A DNA stretch of 48,451 nucleotides from Secundilactobacillus oryzae JCM 18671. GTDB lineage: Bacteria; Bacillota; Bacilli; Lactobacillales; Lactobacillaceae. The position numbers were made by a program, and so were the translations under genes. Below the pieces are notes generated by a model. That model was not told the origin of the DNA, did not search any database, and saw only the letters and a list, made by a program, of their open reading frames with translations. Where the stretch lies: NCBI RefSeq assembly GCF_000740055.1, contig NZ_BBJM01000011.1:1-48451 (forward strand), given 5' to 3'. Positions 1-6,135 of this stretch are shown here, piece by piece. Within the stretch, counting starts at the first letter, position 1; every line of letters begins with the position of its first letter.

Positions 1-304
1 TCATAAGTAGTAAAAACTCCAGGTTGTTCTAGATGAATCTAGATTATTCTGTACTGGTTTGGATTTTCGTAGTAAGAATGGCGACATGTCGTCTCAACTT
101 CTTCGTTCGGAGGAAGTTCCCACTAGCTCTATAGTACTAGATTAAAGTCCAAAAGTGTAGCTAATTGCTTATGTTACAGAACAAAATTCGTCAAAAACAT
201 AATTAGACAATATTTCTATATTAATAGGAAGATTCTCACAACACACTCGATAACTTGACCACCCATAATTCTGAAAATGGCTCAGAATGCGTTTTAGAAA
301 TTAC
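1..304. other. Left flank without a recognisable gene
   Basis: No open frame with a ribosome site covers this 304-base stretch. On the minus strand a frame ending near base 37 carries about 30 codons of protein-like sequence but lacks a start with a Shine-Dalgarno, so it may be the relic of a gene end. There is a perfect TCTAGA-TGAA-TCTAGA inverted repeat near bases 27-42. No copy of the sequence downstream of the integrase was found here, so no attachment site can be named. Confidence 0.4.
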
Positions 305-667
305 CTATCTTATATTATCGCCCCTCAGATTTATGATTGGTTTTCCTGTCGATGGCCACTTAGCAGTTTCATCAAAGCCACGATAGACCTTTGTCAGTTG
401 AAATTCAATACCGTCGATAACTTTTTCTAGATAATCTAAATCATGAATATCGATTGAGTGGACTGGTGTGGACTTAATTCTTCTGCCTTTTGGGAAGGCA
501 TTGACGAAGATATTGTACTTTTGCGGTTGCAACTTAAAGTCCACGATCATGATGTTGTACTGTGTTTTTGGCAAACGTTTGAACGCTGCACCAATTCGTT
601 CGTTCAAAATCTTTATGTCTTCTGGGAGCTGTTTGCGAATATACTCCGGATCCGTAAAATTTTCCAT
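305..667 (-). CDS. Hypothetical protein, accessory region
   Basis: A 120-residue protein of unknown function. The ATG at 667 is preceded by a good GAGGTG ribosome site 8 bases upstream. It has no signal peptide or membrane segment and a mixed charged composition, so it is probably soluble and cytoplasmic. It is the last minus-strand gene of the accessory cluster that follows the endolysin, a place where temperate phages of lactobacilli often carry genes not needed for growth. I do not recognise the family. Confidence 0.7.
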   Translation of the reverse strand: MENFTDPEYIRKQLPEDIKILNERIGAAFKRLPKTQYNIMIVDFKLQPQKYNIFVNAFPKGRRIKSTPVHSIDIHDLDYLEKVIDGIEFQLTKVYRGFDETAKWPSTGKPIINLRGDNIR

Positions 668-722
668 GGTTAATCACCTCGGAAACATTCTACCACAGAA
701 CCAGAACGTACATTCGTATAAA

Positions 723-1229
723 TTATTGTGTCTTTCCAATAAACCTAGCTACCTTATCAACGTCAACATTCTCCCCTTTAACCTGTTCATAGACCACTGT
801 ATCAGTGTCATTATTCAAAAGTATCCACCGATCTTCTTTTTTTAATAAAGTGAAACTATCGAAAATATAGCCTAGTCCATCACTCGTGGTTTCAAAGGAG
901 ATGCTACGATCGCCAATTTTCAAACAAACCTCTTCGGCAATATTGATAGGTTCCAAACGTCCAGTGTATACAAAATATAGATGATTCTTAGGAACGGCTA
1001 ACCATTCTTCTTCATAATCCTGCATTTTCGATAAAACGTCATTGATGAACGTACGACTAATGCCACTAAGCGCCGTATAAACTCTTATTGGCAAGTCTAA
1101 TGCTAGTTTATGATTTCGGTTAATCCAGCTATTTAATGTAACTTGCTTGATGCCCGACTGTTTAGAAAACTCATTCACAGACATCTTCAAGTCTTCATTA
1201 ATATACCGTTTCAAAAAATATTCTGTCAA
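723..1229 (-). CDS. HTH-domain protein of unknown function
   Basis: A 168-residue protein. The start is TTG at 1229, chosen because AGGAGG lies 6 bases upstream; the next methionine (residue 16) has no such site. Residues about 15-45 look like a helix-turn-helix (MSVNEFSKQSGIKQ followed by TLNSWINR), so DNA binding is plausible. The C-terminal 90 residues (after EEEWLAV) look like a small beta-rich domain that I do not recognise. It sits between the type I toxin-like unit and the 120-residue orphan. A role in regulating that unit is only a guess. Confidence 0.75.
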   Translation of the reverse strand: MTEYFLKRYINEDLKMSVNEFSKQSGIKQVTLNSWINRNHKLALDLPIRVYTALSGISRTFINDVLSKMQDYEEEWLAVPKNHLYFVYTGRLEPINIAEEVCLKIGDRSISFETTSDGLGYIFDSFTLLKKEDRWILLNNDTDTVVYEQVKGENVDVDKVARFIGKTQ

Positions 1230-1239
1230 AATACCCCTC

Positions 1240-1314
1240 CTATAATAACTGTATTAAGATGTTTATCACTGACAATACAATAAGGACAATCAATAATGTT
1301 TTAATAGTTTTCAT
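1240..1314 (-). CDS. Possible 24-residue hydrophobic peptide
   Basis: An ATG at 1314 opens 24 codons whose product is almost entirely hydrophobic (MKTIKTLLIVLIVLSVINIL then IQLL). Its charge pattern and IKTLL core resemble the membrane part of the 39-residue peptide just upstream (DIKVLTVILLI), so it may be a decayed or second copy of a toxin-like peptide. Against it: there is no Shine-Dalgarno before the ATG. The sequence may simply be 3' RNA of the neighbouring unit. Confidence 0.3.
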   Translation of the reverse strand: MKTIKTLLIVLIVLSVINILIQLL

Positions 1315-1336
1315 AATATTATAGCCATGATATAAT
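1308..1336 (+). promoter_or_regulatory. Strong plus-strand promoter reading antisense to the small toxin-like gene
   Basis: The extended -10 box TGATATAAT (TATAAT at 1331-1336) is preceded after a 17-base spacer by TTTTCA (1308-1313, 4 of 6 matches to TTGACA). Transcription would start near 1343 and run through the hairpin at 1349-1366 and then across the 3' end of the 39-residue gene in antisense. This is the layout of the antitoxin RNA in TxpA/RatA-type systems. The promoter is seen; the RNA is inferred. Confidence 0.5.
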
Positions 1337-1348
1337 GTGTACAGCAAA

Positions 1349-1366
1349 CAAGGGGCAAGCCCCTTG
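1349..1366. terminator. GC-rich hairpin at the 3' end of the toxin-like gene
   Basis: CAAGGGGC-AA-GCCCCTTG is a near-perfect inverted repeat 6 bases beyond the stop codon of the 39-residue gene. On the minus strand it is followed by TTTGCTGT, a weak U-rich tail, so it can end or protect the toxin mRNA. It also lies at the very start of the predicted antisense RNA. Confidence 0.5.
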
Positions 1367-1371
1367 CTCGA

Positions 1372-1491
1372 TTATTTTAAAAGCTTATCGAATATAGATA
1401 TGATGGTTTGTATGATTTGGGTAATGAGTAAGATTACCGTGAGAACCTTTATATCTGAATCGGTAGGCTTTTTCTTTTGCCGTTTCCTCAT
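1372..1491 (-). CDS. 39-residue basic membrane peptide, type I toxin-like
   Basis: ATG at 1491 follows a strong AGAAAGGAGG ribosome site. The product starts with a cluster of positive charges (MRKRQKKK), then has one hydrophobic segment (VLTVILLITQIIQTIISI, residues 16-33) and a short charged tail. This is the general form of membrane-acting type I toxins and holin-like peptides of Firmicutes. A hairpin follows the stop codon, and a promoter on the other strand reads back over the 3' end. The toxin role is inferred from form and context only. It may instead be a plain small membrane protein. Confidence 0.6.
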   Translation of the reverse strand: MRKRQKKKPTDSDIKVLTVILLITQIIQTIISIFDKLLK

Positions 1492-1516
1492 GGCTACCTC
1501 CTTTCTATATTTATAC

Positions 1517-1558
1517 ATTACTACATATGTACTAATTAATCAATACGTTTGTAGTAAT
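1517..1558. repeat. 9-bp inverted repeat upstream of the toxin-like gene
   Basis: ATTACTACA (1517-1525) and TGTAGTAAT (1550-1558) form a perfect inverted repeat around an AT-rich centre. It lies where the minus-strand promoter of the 39-residue gene should be: TTGATT, RC of 1538-1543, is a possible -35, and the only -10 at 17 bases is the poor TAATGT. An operator is plausible. Confidence 0.4.
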
Positions 1559-1588
1559 TAATTCGATTTAATTTGCTTTATTGTACGC

Positions 1589-1632
1589 AAAAAAAGCGCA
1601 CCCAATCTCAGCTAAGAGATCAGGTGCGCTTT
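1589..1632 (-). terminator. Rho-independent terminator after the 55-residue gene
   Basis: AAAGCGCACC (1593-1602) pairs with GGTGCGCTTT (1623-1632), with an inner ATCTC/GAGAT stem. Read on the minus strand, the stem is followed by seven U. It ends the Fic-type transcript and isolates the small toxin-like unit downstream. Confidence 0.85.
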
Positions 1633-1649
1633 GGTATATACACCGATTA

Positions 1650-1817
1650 TTATACTTTGGCTAGCATTTCTAATGCTTGTTTAATGTTATCGTTGTCAAA
1701 TACTTTTTTTACAGTCTGTTTCTCAAACCGCTCGTTGGGTCTTTGAGTATTCTCTATTTTTAAAGATGACAACATGCGCTTTGACATCTTCTTTTTCGAC
1801 ACACTTATCATTTGCAT
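1650..1817 (-). CDS. 55-residue basic protein downstream of the Fic/Doc-like gene
   Basis: ATG at 1817 follows AGGAGG at ideal spacing, and the frame stops at 1650, 18 bases before the terminator. The peptide is rich in Lys and Arg in its first half (VSKKKMSKRM) and ends in an amphipathic helix (IKQALEMLAKV). It is not related to any family I recognise. As the second gene after the Fic/Doc-like gene, with no gene between, it could be a partner or antitoxin. The order (toxin first) is unusual for Phd/Doc, so this remains a suggestion. Confidence 0.65.
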   Translation of the reverse strand: MQMISVSKKKMSKRMLSSLKIENTQRPNERFEKQTVKKVFDNDNIKQALEMLAKV

Positions 1818-1868
1818 ATTATCCCTCCTAGTTAACTTTAGTTAGTTTACTTTGATTTTAGATAACTG

Positions 1869-2525
1869 TCAATCATTACCCCTTGATTCGTTAACATAGC
1901 TAAATTGATCTAAATATAGATTCATGAACTTGGTACTAAGTACTGCATGTGCCAAAATATATTGCTTCAACTGCACTTCGCTCATTTCTTTTTCAGCAAG
2001 TTTTAGTGAAATGTTATACAGTTCTTTAGCTCCAACATTCGGTAAGTCAATAAAATTAAGATTCAGTAATGTAATGCCCGACAACAAGGCCGTCCGCTTG
2101 TTTCCGTTATGAAAAAGCTGTTTAGTAGCAATAGAGTACCAAAGGTGAGTAGCCTTATCAACTACGGTAGGATGCACATCCCTTCCAAAAAATTCTTGGT
2201 TTGTGGAACCTATAACTTGTTCCAACCCTGGCTTATCCTTCAAACCATAAATCCACTCTTCTGTAAAAAGATACTTTTCCGCTTTGAAATTAAGATCATT
2301 ATAAAATTCAGTTTTATCACTAAACATGAGTGGCAGTGCAAGAAGTAGTAATCGCGCTTTCTTATTTCCTGAACGAATAGTGAGCCAATGCTTATCTTTA
2401 ACCGTACGAACATGCATAGACCAATCGTCCGTTTTGCTTAATTTCATTGTTCTAGCAAGCAAAAGCTTAAATTCATTAAGTTGTTTTGCCTTATAGTTCG
2501 TAATTAATAGTACGTCAAGATTCAT
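1869..2525 (-). CDS. Fic/Doc-family protein with altered active site
   Basis: A 218-residue protein. Residues about 135-150 hold the Fic/Doc core (LFHNGNKRTALLSG), as in the Doc toxins that phosphorylate EF-Tu and the Fic AMP-transferases. In those families the core reads HxFxxxNKR; here the His position is Gln (KQLFHNGNKR), so catalysis may be lost or changed. The first 100 residues are not a known Fic partner domain. Start ATG at 2525 follows GGTGG. No canonical Phd antitoxin precedes it. The 55-residue gene lies downstream. The family is clear, the activity is not. Confidence 0.75.
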   Translation of the reverse strand: MNLDVLLITNYKAKQLNEFKLLLARTMKLSKTDDWSMHVRTVKDKHWLTIRSGNKKARLLLLALPLMFSDKTEFYNDLNFKAEKYLFTEEWIYGLKDKPGLEQVIGSTNQEFFGRDVHPTVVDKATHLWYSIATKQLFHNGNKRTALLSGITLLNLNFIDLPNVGAKELYNISLKLAEKEMSEVQLKQYILAHAVLSTKFMNLYLDQFSYVNESRGND

Positions 2526-2611
2526 TTGAGTTAACCACCTAACTCCAGCAATTATTAAATTAATAATACCATATCTATGTATACCCCCACTACAAGAGCA
2601 GGAGTTCTCAG

Positions 2612-3712
2612 TTACTTAATCCATTTCACAAAATACTTATTAGCAGTAAACGTTGTAGTATGACCAGCATGAACCGCTTTGTAAGTACCGTTGCTTAGCT
2701 TAAAGCTCCCGACTTTAAGCGTTTGCCCCTTCTTGTAATGAACGGCACGCTTACCATTTAGGTAAGTGTAGATCCCTTTGCTGTTTGTCACCTTCAACTT
2801 CTTCACGTAATCAGCGTGGTAGTAAGGTTGCACGTCCTCTGCCTTGAACCAGCCGATGACTGTCTTTCCATTATATAGCAATACTGCTTGGCGAGACTTG
2901 CCAGACTTAATCGTCTTAGTCTGTTTAATGGTAAGATTCTTGTTTTGCAGACTAGTAGCCAGCTTAGAAGAACTGCAATAGAAATTGGCTGCCTTGCGTA
3001 CTTGAACCGTCTCGCCATTGAAGCGACCACCGTAAGGATACGAGTTGGCCGACACGGTTGTTGACTTACCAAACCAGTTGCCAGAGATTTGCGTATTAGA
3101 ATCTAATGCCTTGCCTAGTGCACTAGAATAGTGCGTTGAGCTATATTGCCATAGCTGGTAATCGTTAGGGACTGGCCGACTAGATTGGTAAGCGGCTAAC
3201 CAGAAACCATCATAGTTCTTCTTGGTGCCAATATAAGCGTTGTAGAAGTAGCGATATGAGTACAGATACACTGGCTTTTTAGTCAGCGATTGCATCTCTG
3301 CACCCCAGGCTTGCGTAGCCTTGCTAAAGCTTGTAGTCGTATGCTCCTCGGCGTCGTTAACGTAGAAGAGTGCCCGCTTGGCACGTGCGTAAGCATACTT
3401 GGCTTCAGTACGTGCGTCAGCTACGCTAGAATACTGCCCAAACTGATACACACCATAGGGGATATTGTACTTCTCGACCATAGCGATGTTGTGATCAACT
3501 ACTCTGTCCTTATAGTTGGCACCATAACCAGTCCGTAGGATAACGCCTCCGACCTCAGTTTTAAGACGCTTGGCTTGCGTAGCTGTTATGTTTCCTTGCC
3601 ACTCGGAAAGGTCATAAATAGGTAGCTTAGCAGCACTGGCATTAGTGTAAATAAAAAGCCCAGCAACGAATGCTAGACCAGTTAAGCAGATGTGTTTAAT
3701 TAGTTTTTGCAC
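2612..3712 (-). CDS. lys: Endolysin, GH25 muramidase with signal peptide
   Basis: Cleaves the MurNAc-GlcNAc bond of peptidoglycan at the end of infection. The frame is open from 3802, but the start is taken as GTG at 3712 because AAGGGGG lies 9 bases upstream; this gives 366 residues. A signal peptide (HICLTGLAFVAGLFIYTNA) suggests Sec export, so the holin would control activation rather than passage. The GH25 domain runs from KLPIYDLSEWQG; the catalytic DxE is seen in YVNDAEE, and FWLAAYQ and LWQYSS are typical strands. The last 130 residues hold two small beta modules (DUF5776/SH3-like, NGKRAVHYKKGQTLKVGSFK) that probably bind the wall. It overlaps the holin by 17 bases. Confidence 0.93.
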   Translation of the reverse strand: MQKLIKHICLTGLAFVAGLFIYTNASAAKLPIYDLSEWQGNITATQAKRLKTEVGGVILRTGYGANYKDRVVDHNIAMVEKYNIPYGVYQFGQYSSVADARTEAKYAYARAKRALFYVNDAEEHTTTSFSKATQAWGAEMQSLTKKPVYLYSYRYFYNAYIGTKKNYDGFWLAAYQSSRPVPNDYQLWQYSSTHYSSALGKALDSNTQISGNWFGKSTTVSANSYPYGGRFNGETVQVRKAANFYCSSSKLATSLQNKNLTIKQTKTIKSGKSRQAVLLYNGKTVIGWFKAEDVQPYYHADYVKKLKVTNSKGIYTYLNGKRAVHYKKGQTLKVGSFKLSNGTYKAVHAGHTTTFTANKYFVKWIK

Positions 3713-3968
3713 TGGTTGAATCCCCCTTGTTTTCAGATTTTTTGACTGCTTCCGCAATCTCGTTATCGGTTTGTGTAGGCGTGGTATCTCGTACCAAACC
3801 ATACGATGTAAACAGCATGATGATGGTATTTACGCCATTCATCAGTTGCGCGGTGTCACCCCACTTAAAGCCAAATAACTGTGCTACGTACTGGATAACC
3901 AGTACCAAAACACCGGCTAAAGCTAGCCAGTCTGCTTTGCTATAAATGTTAAAATTCAATTTCTTCAT
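3696..3968 (-). CDS. hol: Holin, phi LC3 family-like
   Basis: A 90-residue membrane protein: a short positive N-terminus (MKKLNFNIYSKADW), two hydrophobic segments (LALAGVLVLVIQYVAQLF and NTIIMLFTSYGLV) and a polar tail containing TTPTQTDN. This matches phage_holin_1, in which the tail resembles DPTTxGxSDS. It forms holes or depolarises the membrane at a set time and so activates the secreted endolysin encoded right after it. It overlaps the next upstream gene by 4 bases. Confidence 0.88.
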   Translation of the reverse strand: MKKLNFNIYSKADWLALAGVLVLVIQYVAQLFGFKWGDTAQLMNGVNTIIMLFTSYGLVRDTTPTQTDNEIAEAVKKSENKGDSTSAKTN

Positions 3969-4204
3969 GGACGTTTGTCCCCCTTCTTATCACGCTCTTC
4001 ATCAAGCTCATGTTGCAATTCGGCATTGCGATCCTTAGCCTCGTGATACAGTTTCCGCCACTCTTCGTTGGACGACTCTCGCTCTTCTCTGGCGGACTTT
4101 CTCTTCCCCAAACGATAAGTGAAATATGCCATCAGTACACCAGGGATAACTGCGATAAACGGATTTAGTAGGTCACGCAAAAGCGGACCAAGGTAGCTAA
4201 TCAC
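3965..4204 (-). CDS. Small membrane protein with coiled-coil tail, lysis cassette
   Basis: 79 residues: one hydrophobic segment (LLNPFIAVIPGVLMAYFTYRL), then a long charged helix rich in Glu, Lys and Arg. The form (one membrane span plus cytoplasmic coiled coil) is seen in phage lysis accessory proteins and Rz/XhlA-like proteins of Gram-positive phages. It overlaps both neighbours by 4-8 bases, so it is co-translated with the holin. A role in holin timing is inferred. Confidence 0.75.
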   Translation of the reverse strand: MISYLGPLLRDLLNPFIAVIPGVLMAYFTYRLGKRKSAREERESSNEEWRKLYHEAKDRNAELQHELDEERDKKGDKRP

Positions 4205-4580
4205 TCGAATTGCTCCGCTCCGCTAAGATTAAAATGACCCCGGTTAGCGCGGCATTGCTAATCCAAGGCATTTCAATTCCTAGAACGATGTAGTGTAACC
4301 ATTGGTAAAACGTTAGTGTAGTCATGACCCCAGCTGAGATGATTAGTAATGCGTGGTCAAATCGTACAGATCGTTGGCGGTCAAATACCCAATACATCAT
4401 GCCTAATCCGACAAGCACGAATACACCGCCTATGATGTCATCGTTAGCAATTCCCGCCACATAAGGTGGCCACACGAAATAGGAGTCATGGCTAATCAGA
4501 TGCAGGCCAATGCCAATTTGCGCTAAGCTTAGAAGAGCGTGGAATGGATTGCATTTAAGCGAATCCCACATTTTCCTCAC
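4197..4580 (-). CDS. Polytopic membrane protein, lysis region
   Basis: 127 residues with about four hydrophobic spans (ALLSLAQIGIGLHLI, IIGGVFVLVGLGMMYWVF, LLIISAGVMTTLTFYQWL, ALTGVILILA). No family recognised with certainty; similar small membrane proteins precede the holin in many lactobacillus prophages and may be a second holin-like protein. Its stop overlaps the next gene. Confidence 0.75.
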   Translation of the reverse strand: MRKMWDSLKCNPFHALLSLAQIGIGLHLISHDSYFVWPPYVAGIANDDIIGGVFVLVGLGMMYWVFDRQRSVRFDHALLIISAGVMTTLTFYQWLHYIVLGIEMPWISNAALTGVILILAERSNSSD

Positions 4581-4647
4581 CCCATTAATAGACCGCTACA
4601 TAGCAGTCCCAAAATAAAAGCGCCAATAATCACTAAACTGCAGTAGA

Positions 4648-4797
4648 TTATTCGGCGCCGTCTTCGTTTTTTGCAGAAGCGAGAATGGATTGAATGTCGG
4701 CTTGCAGTACTGCAGGACACTCTTCAACGGTACGTCCACCGTCTAGTACGTTAGCAACATATAACATAGTTAAAGCTGAAAATTTCTTGTTCATCAT
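4648..4797 (-). CDS. 49-residue late protein (CD1375-like)
   Basis: ATG at 4797 (or 4794) follows GGAG about 12 bases upstream. The sequence (KKFSALTMLYVANVLDGG, then RTVEECP and an acidic tail) resembles the tiny CD1375-type proteins found after tail genes in Firmicute phages, in which a short helix precedes a VP or CP turn. Function unknown. It and the next gene look like distant copies (ALxxLYxAN and VEEx/LEDVPE). Confidence 0.6.
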   Translation of the reverse strand: MMNKKFSALTMLYVANVLDGGRTVEECPAVLQADIQSILASAKNEDGAE

Positions 4798-4826
4798 AAT
4801 AATTTATCTCCTTTTATTTTTAATAA

Positions 4827-4931
4827 TTAAACTAACTTAGAAACGGCTTCTCTTAGTCGTTCTGGTACATCCTCAAGCTTACGTTGCTTAGCTTTGATTG
4901 AGTTAGCATAAAGCTGTGCGAGTGCGTTCAT
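4827..4931 (-). CDS. 34-residue CD1375-like protein
   Basis: ATG at 4931 follows GGGAGTG. The product (starting MNALAQLYANSIKAKQRKL then EDVPERLREAVSKL) has the form typical of CD1375-family peptides: LYxxxI, KxRxLEDVP and a final amphipathic helix. It lies between the XkdX-like protein and the lysis genes, the usual place for this family. Molecular role unknown. Confidence 0.6.
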   Translation of the reverse strand: MNALAQLYANSIKAKQRKLEDVPERLREAVSKLV

Positions 4932-4974
4932 TAGGATTCACTCCCATCTGTTTTAGCGTCAGCAGATGTTTCAT
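4903..4974 (-). CDS. Possible 23-residue leader peptide overlapping the CD1375-like gene
   Basis: AGGAGGGGG stands 5 bases before ATG at 4974, the strongest ribosome site in the area, but the frame stops after 23 codons, inside the next gene. It may be a leader that couples translation to the 34-residue gene (whose start lies 43 bases further on), or the site may only serve ribosome loading. Weak call. Confidence 0.3.
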   Translation of the reverse strand: MKHLLTLKQMGVNPNERTRTALC

Positions 4975-5000
4975 ATGCGCCCCCTCCTAATTTTGGGTAA

Positions 5001-5042
5001 AATAAAAACACTGACTAACTGGCTGAGTAGAAGCTAGTTAGT
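5001..5042 (-). terminator. Terminator between tail and lysis genes
   Basis: On the minus strand, ACTAACTAGC..AGCCAGTTAGT forms a stem of about 10 pairs and is followed by CAGTGTTTTTATTTT. It begins inside the end of the XkdX-like gene. It could end part of the tail transcript and set a lower level for the lysis genes. Confidence 0.65.
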
Positions 5043-5201
5043 GGTGCTTGTGGTCGTTACTTGAGTTGTTGGTGCTACATATGCTTCGCCGGTGATAGCT
5101 TTGTAATCGTCTGCCGTGATAACCCTCAAACTTACATAAGGCTTAATGTCCGTGCCCCATGAGAAAAGTAGTTCTAATGTGTCAATATCTGGAAATGTCA
5201 T
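5034..5201 (-). CDS. XkdX-family small tail-operon protein
   Basis: 55 residues, start ATG at 5201 after GGAGG. The middle (VITADDYKAITGEAYVA) matches the C-terminal signature of XkdX proteins (IT..QYKEITGE.Y), which sit after the tail fibre genes in PBSX and many Firmicute phages. The tail is a Thr-rich run. Function of XkdX is not known. The start overlaps the end of the coiled-coil protein. Confidence 0.65.
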   Translation of the reverse strand: MTFPDIDTLELLFSWGTDIKPYVSLRVITADDYKAITGEAYVAPTTQVTTTSTTN

Positions 5202-5203
5202 AA

Positions 5204-5659
5204 TTATTTTGCCTCCGTTCCAGTGGTTTGTTTTGATTGCAGAGTTGCAATTTGTAGCGTCAAACTACCTGCCATACCTTGAAGTTTCTTAATTGTCGTT
5301 TGTGCTTCGGTCAATGTTGAATTAAGTTGAGTTTGTTGCAACGTCAAGTTGCTTGTCAGCTTCTTCAAATCATTAGCGGTACTGATGGCACTATCTAATT
5401 GAATGCCTTGACGATTAATAACGTCACGAAGATAGCCAATAGTTAAATCAGGTAAATTGCCAGGCGATACAATCTGATCATTTTCGTCTAAGTAATATCC
5501 CTTGTTCCAGAACAACAGAAAATATTGTGGATATTGATCTACATCCGGTACCGTCACCTCGGTTAATCCGTCTGCTGAATCTAATACTGGTAGGTCGTCT
5601 GTGAAGTAGCGTCGACCATCAGTATCGACCTCTTTTGCTTTTACATAGTATGTTGCCAT
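5204..5659 (-). CDS. Tail-associated coiled-coil protein
   Basis: 151 residues; AAGGAGG precedes ATG at 5659. The N-terminal 80 residues are a small mixed domain (YYVKAKEVDTDGRRYF..YYLDENDQIVSPG) seen in proteins that follow lactobacillus tail fibres; residues 85-145 are heptad-rich (LKKLTSNLTLQQTQLNSTL) and should form a trimeric or dimeric coiled coil. It may be a fibre assembly or accessory baseplate protein. Not certain. Confidence 0.7.
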   Translation of the reverse strand: MATYYVKAKEVDTDGRRYFTDDLPVLDSADGLTEVTVPDVDQYPQYFLLFWNKGYYLDENDQIVSPGNLPDLTIGYLRDVINRQGIQLDSAISTANDLKKLTSNLTLQQTQLNSTLTEAQTTIKKLQGMAGSLTLQIATLQSKQTTGTEAK

Positions 5660-5707
5660 TGTGATTCCTCCTTAAAAGTTTGGATTAAAAAATATTCAAT
5701 TTGAGTG

Positions 5708-5773
5708 CTATCGAGTAAATGTCATTGCCAAAATTTTCCTCGACAAAATGCAGGTATAACAACGTTTATACAT
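5708..5773 (-). CDS. Mini-ORF with perfect ribosome site, probably broken
   Basis: AGGAGG and a good spacer precede ATG at 5773, but the frame ends after 21 codons (MYKRCYTCILSRKIL..). A second frame over the same bases, lacking an ATG, reads LLYLHFVEENFGNDIYSIAL and then stops near 5697. The pair looks like one short protein of about 30 residues (MYKR-LYLHFVEENF..) broken by one base. Such short proteins are common between fibre and XkdX genes. Confidence 0.35.
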   Translation of the reverse strand: MYKRCYTCILSRKILAMTFTR

Positions 5774-5784
5774 AGTTATTCCTC

Positions 5785-6135
5785 CTAAATATCGTATTGT
5801 AAAATAAGTTCTCTTATTGAGTGAGGGTTGGTTAATTTTAAAGTTGTTTGTGAAATAGAATCATAACTCGGCATATTCATGAAGTTACTGGCATAAAATC
5901 TTAAGTTAGGCAAAGCGGCTATTTCAGGAGGTAGCTCAGCAGTTATAAAGACTGAATATCCTGATGGTATTAATTCACCATCAAACAGGACAAATCCCTC
6001 AGCCGTTATCAAGTACTTAACTGTATACGAATCTTCGTTTTGTTTCCACGTCATGTCTCTCCATGTCACCGAGTTATCAAACAGCTCTTTTCCATCATTA
6101 AATCCTTGATGTGCTTTTGGTATTGCATTGCTCAT
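5785..6135 (-). CDS. Hypothetical protein after the tail fibre
   Basis: 116 residues, start ATG at 6135 overlapping the fibre stop (TAATG), so translation is coupled to the fibre. No membrane segment. The product looks like a small beta domain (VKYLITAEGFVLFDGELIPSG, then YSVFITAELPPEI). By position it should be a fibre-associated or fibre-chaperone protein; the family is not recognised. Confidence 0.75.
   Translation of the reverse strand: MSNAIPKAHQGFNDGKELFDNSVTWRDMTWKQNEDSYTVKYLITAEGFVLFDGELIPSGYSVFITAELPPEIAALPNLRFYASNFMNMPSYDSISQTTLKLTNPHSIRELILQYDI

Noticed and set aside
1-304. attL or attR repeat
   Set aside because: No stretch of this flank repeats the bases after the integrase.
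1337-1561. Plus-strand 74-codon frame
   Set aside because: Lies opposite the well-supported 39-residue gene and has no ribosome site.
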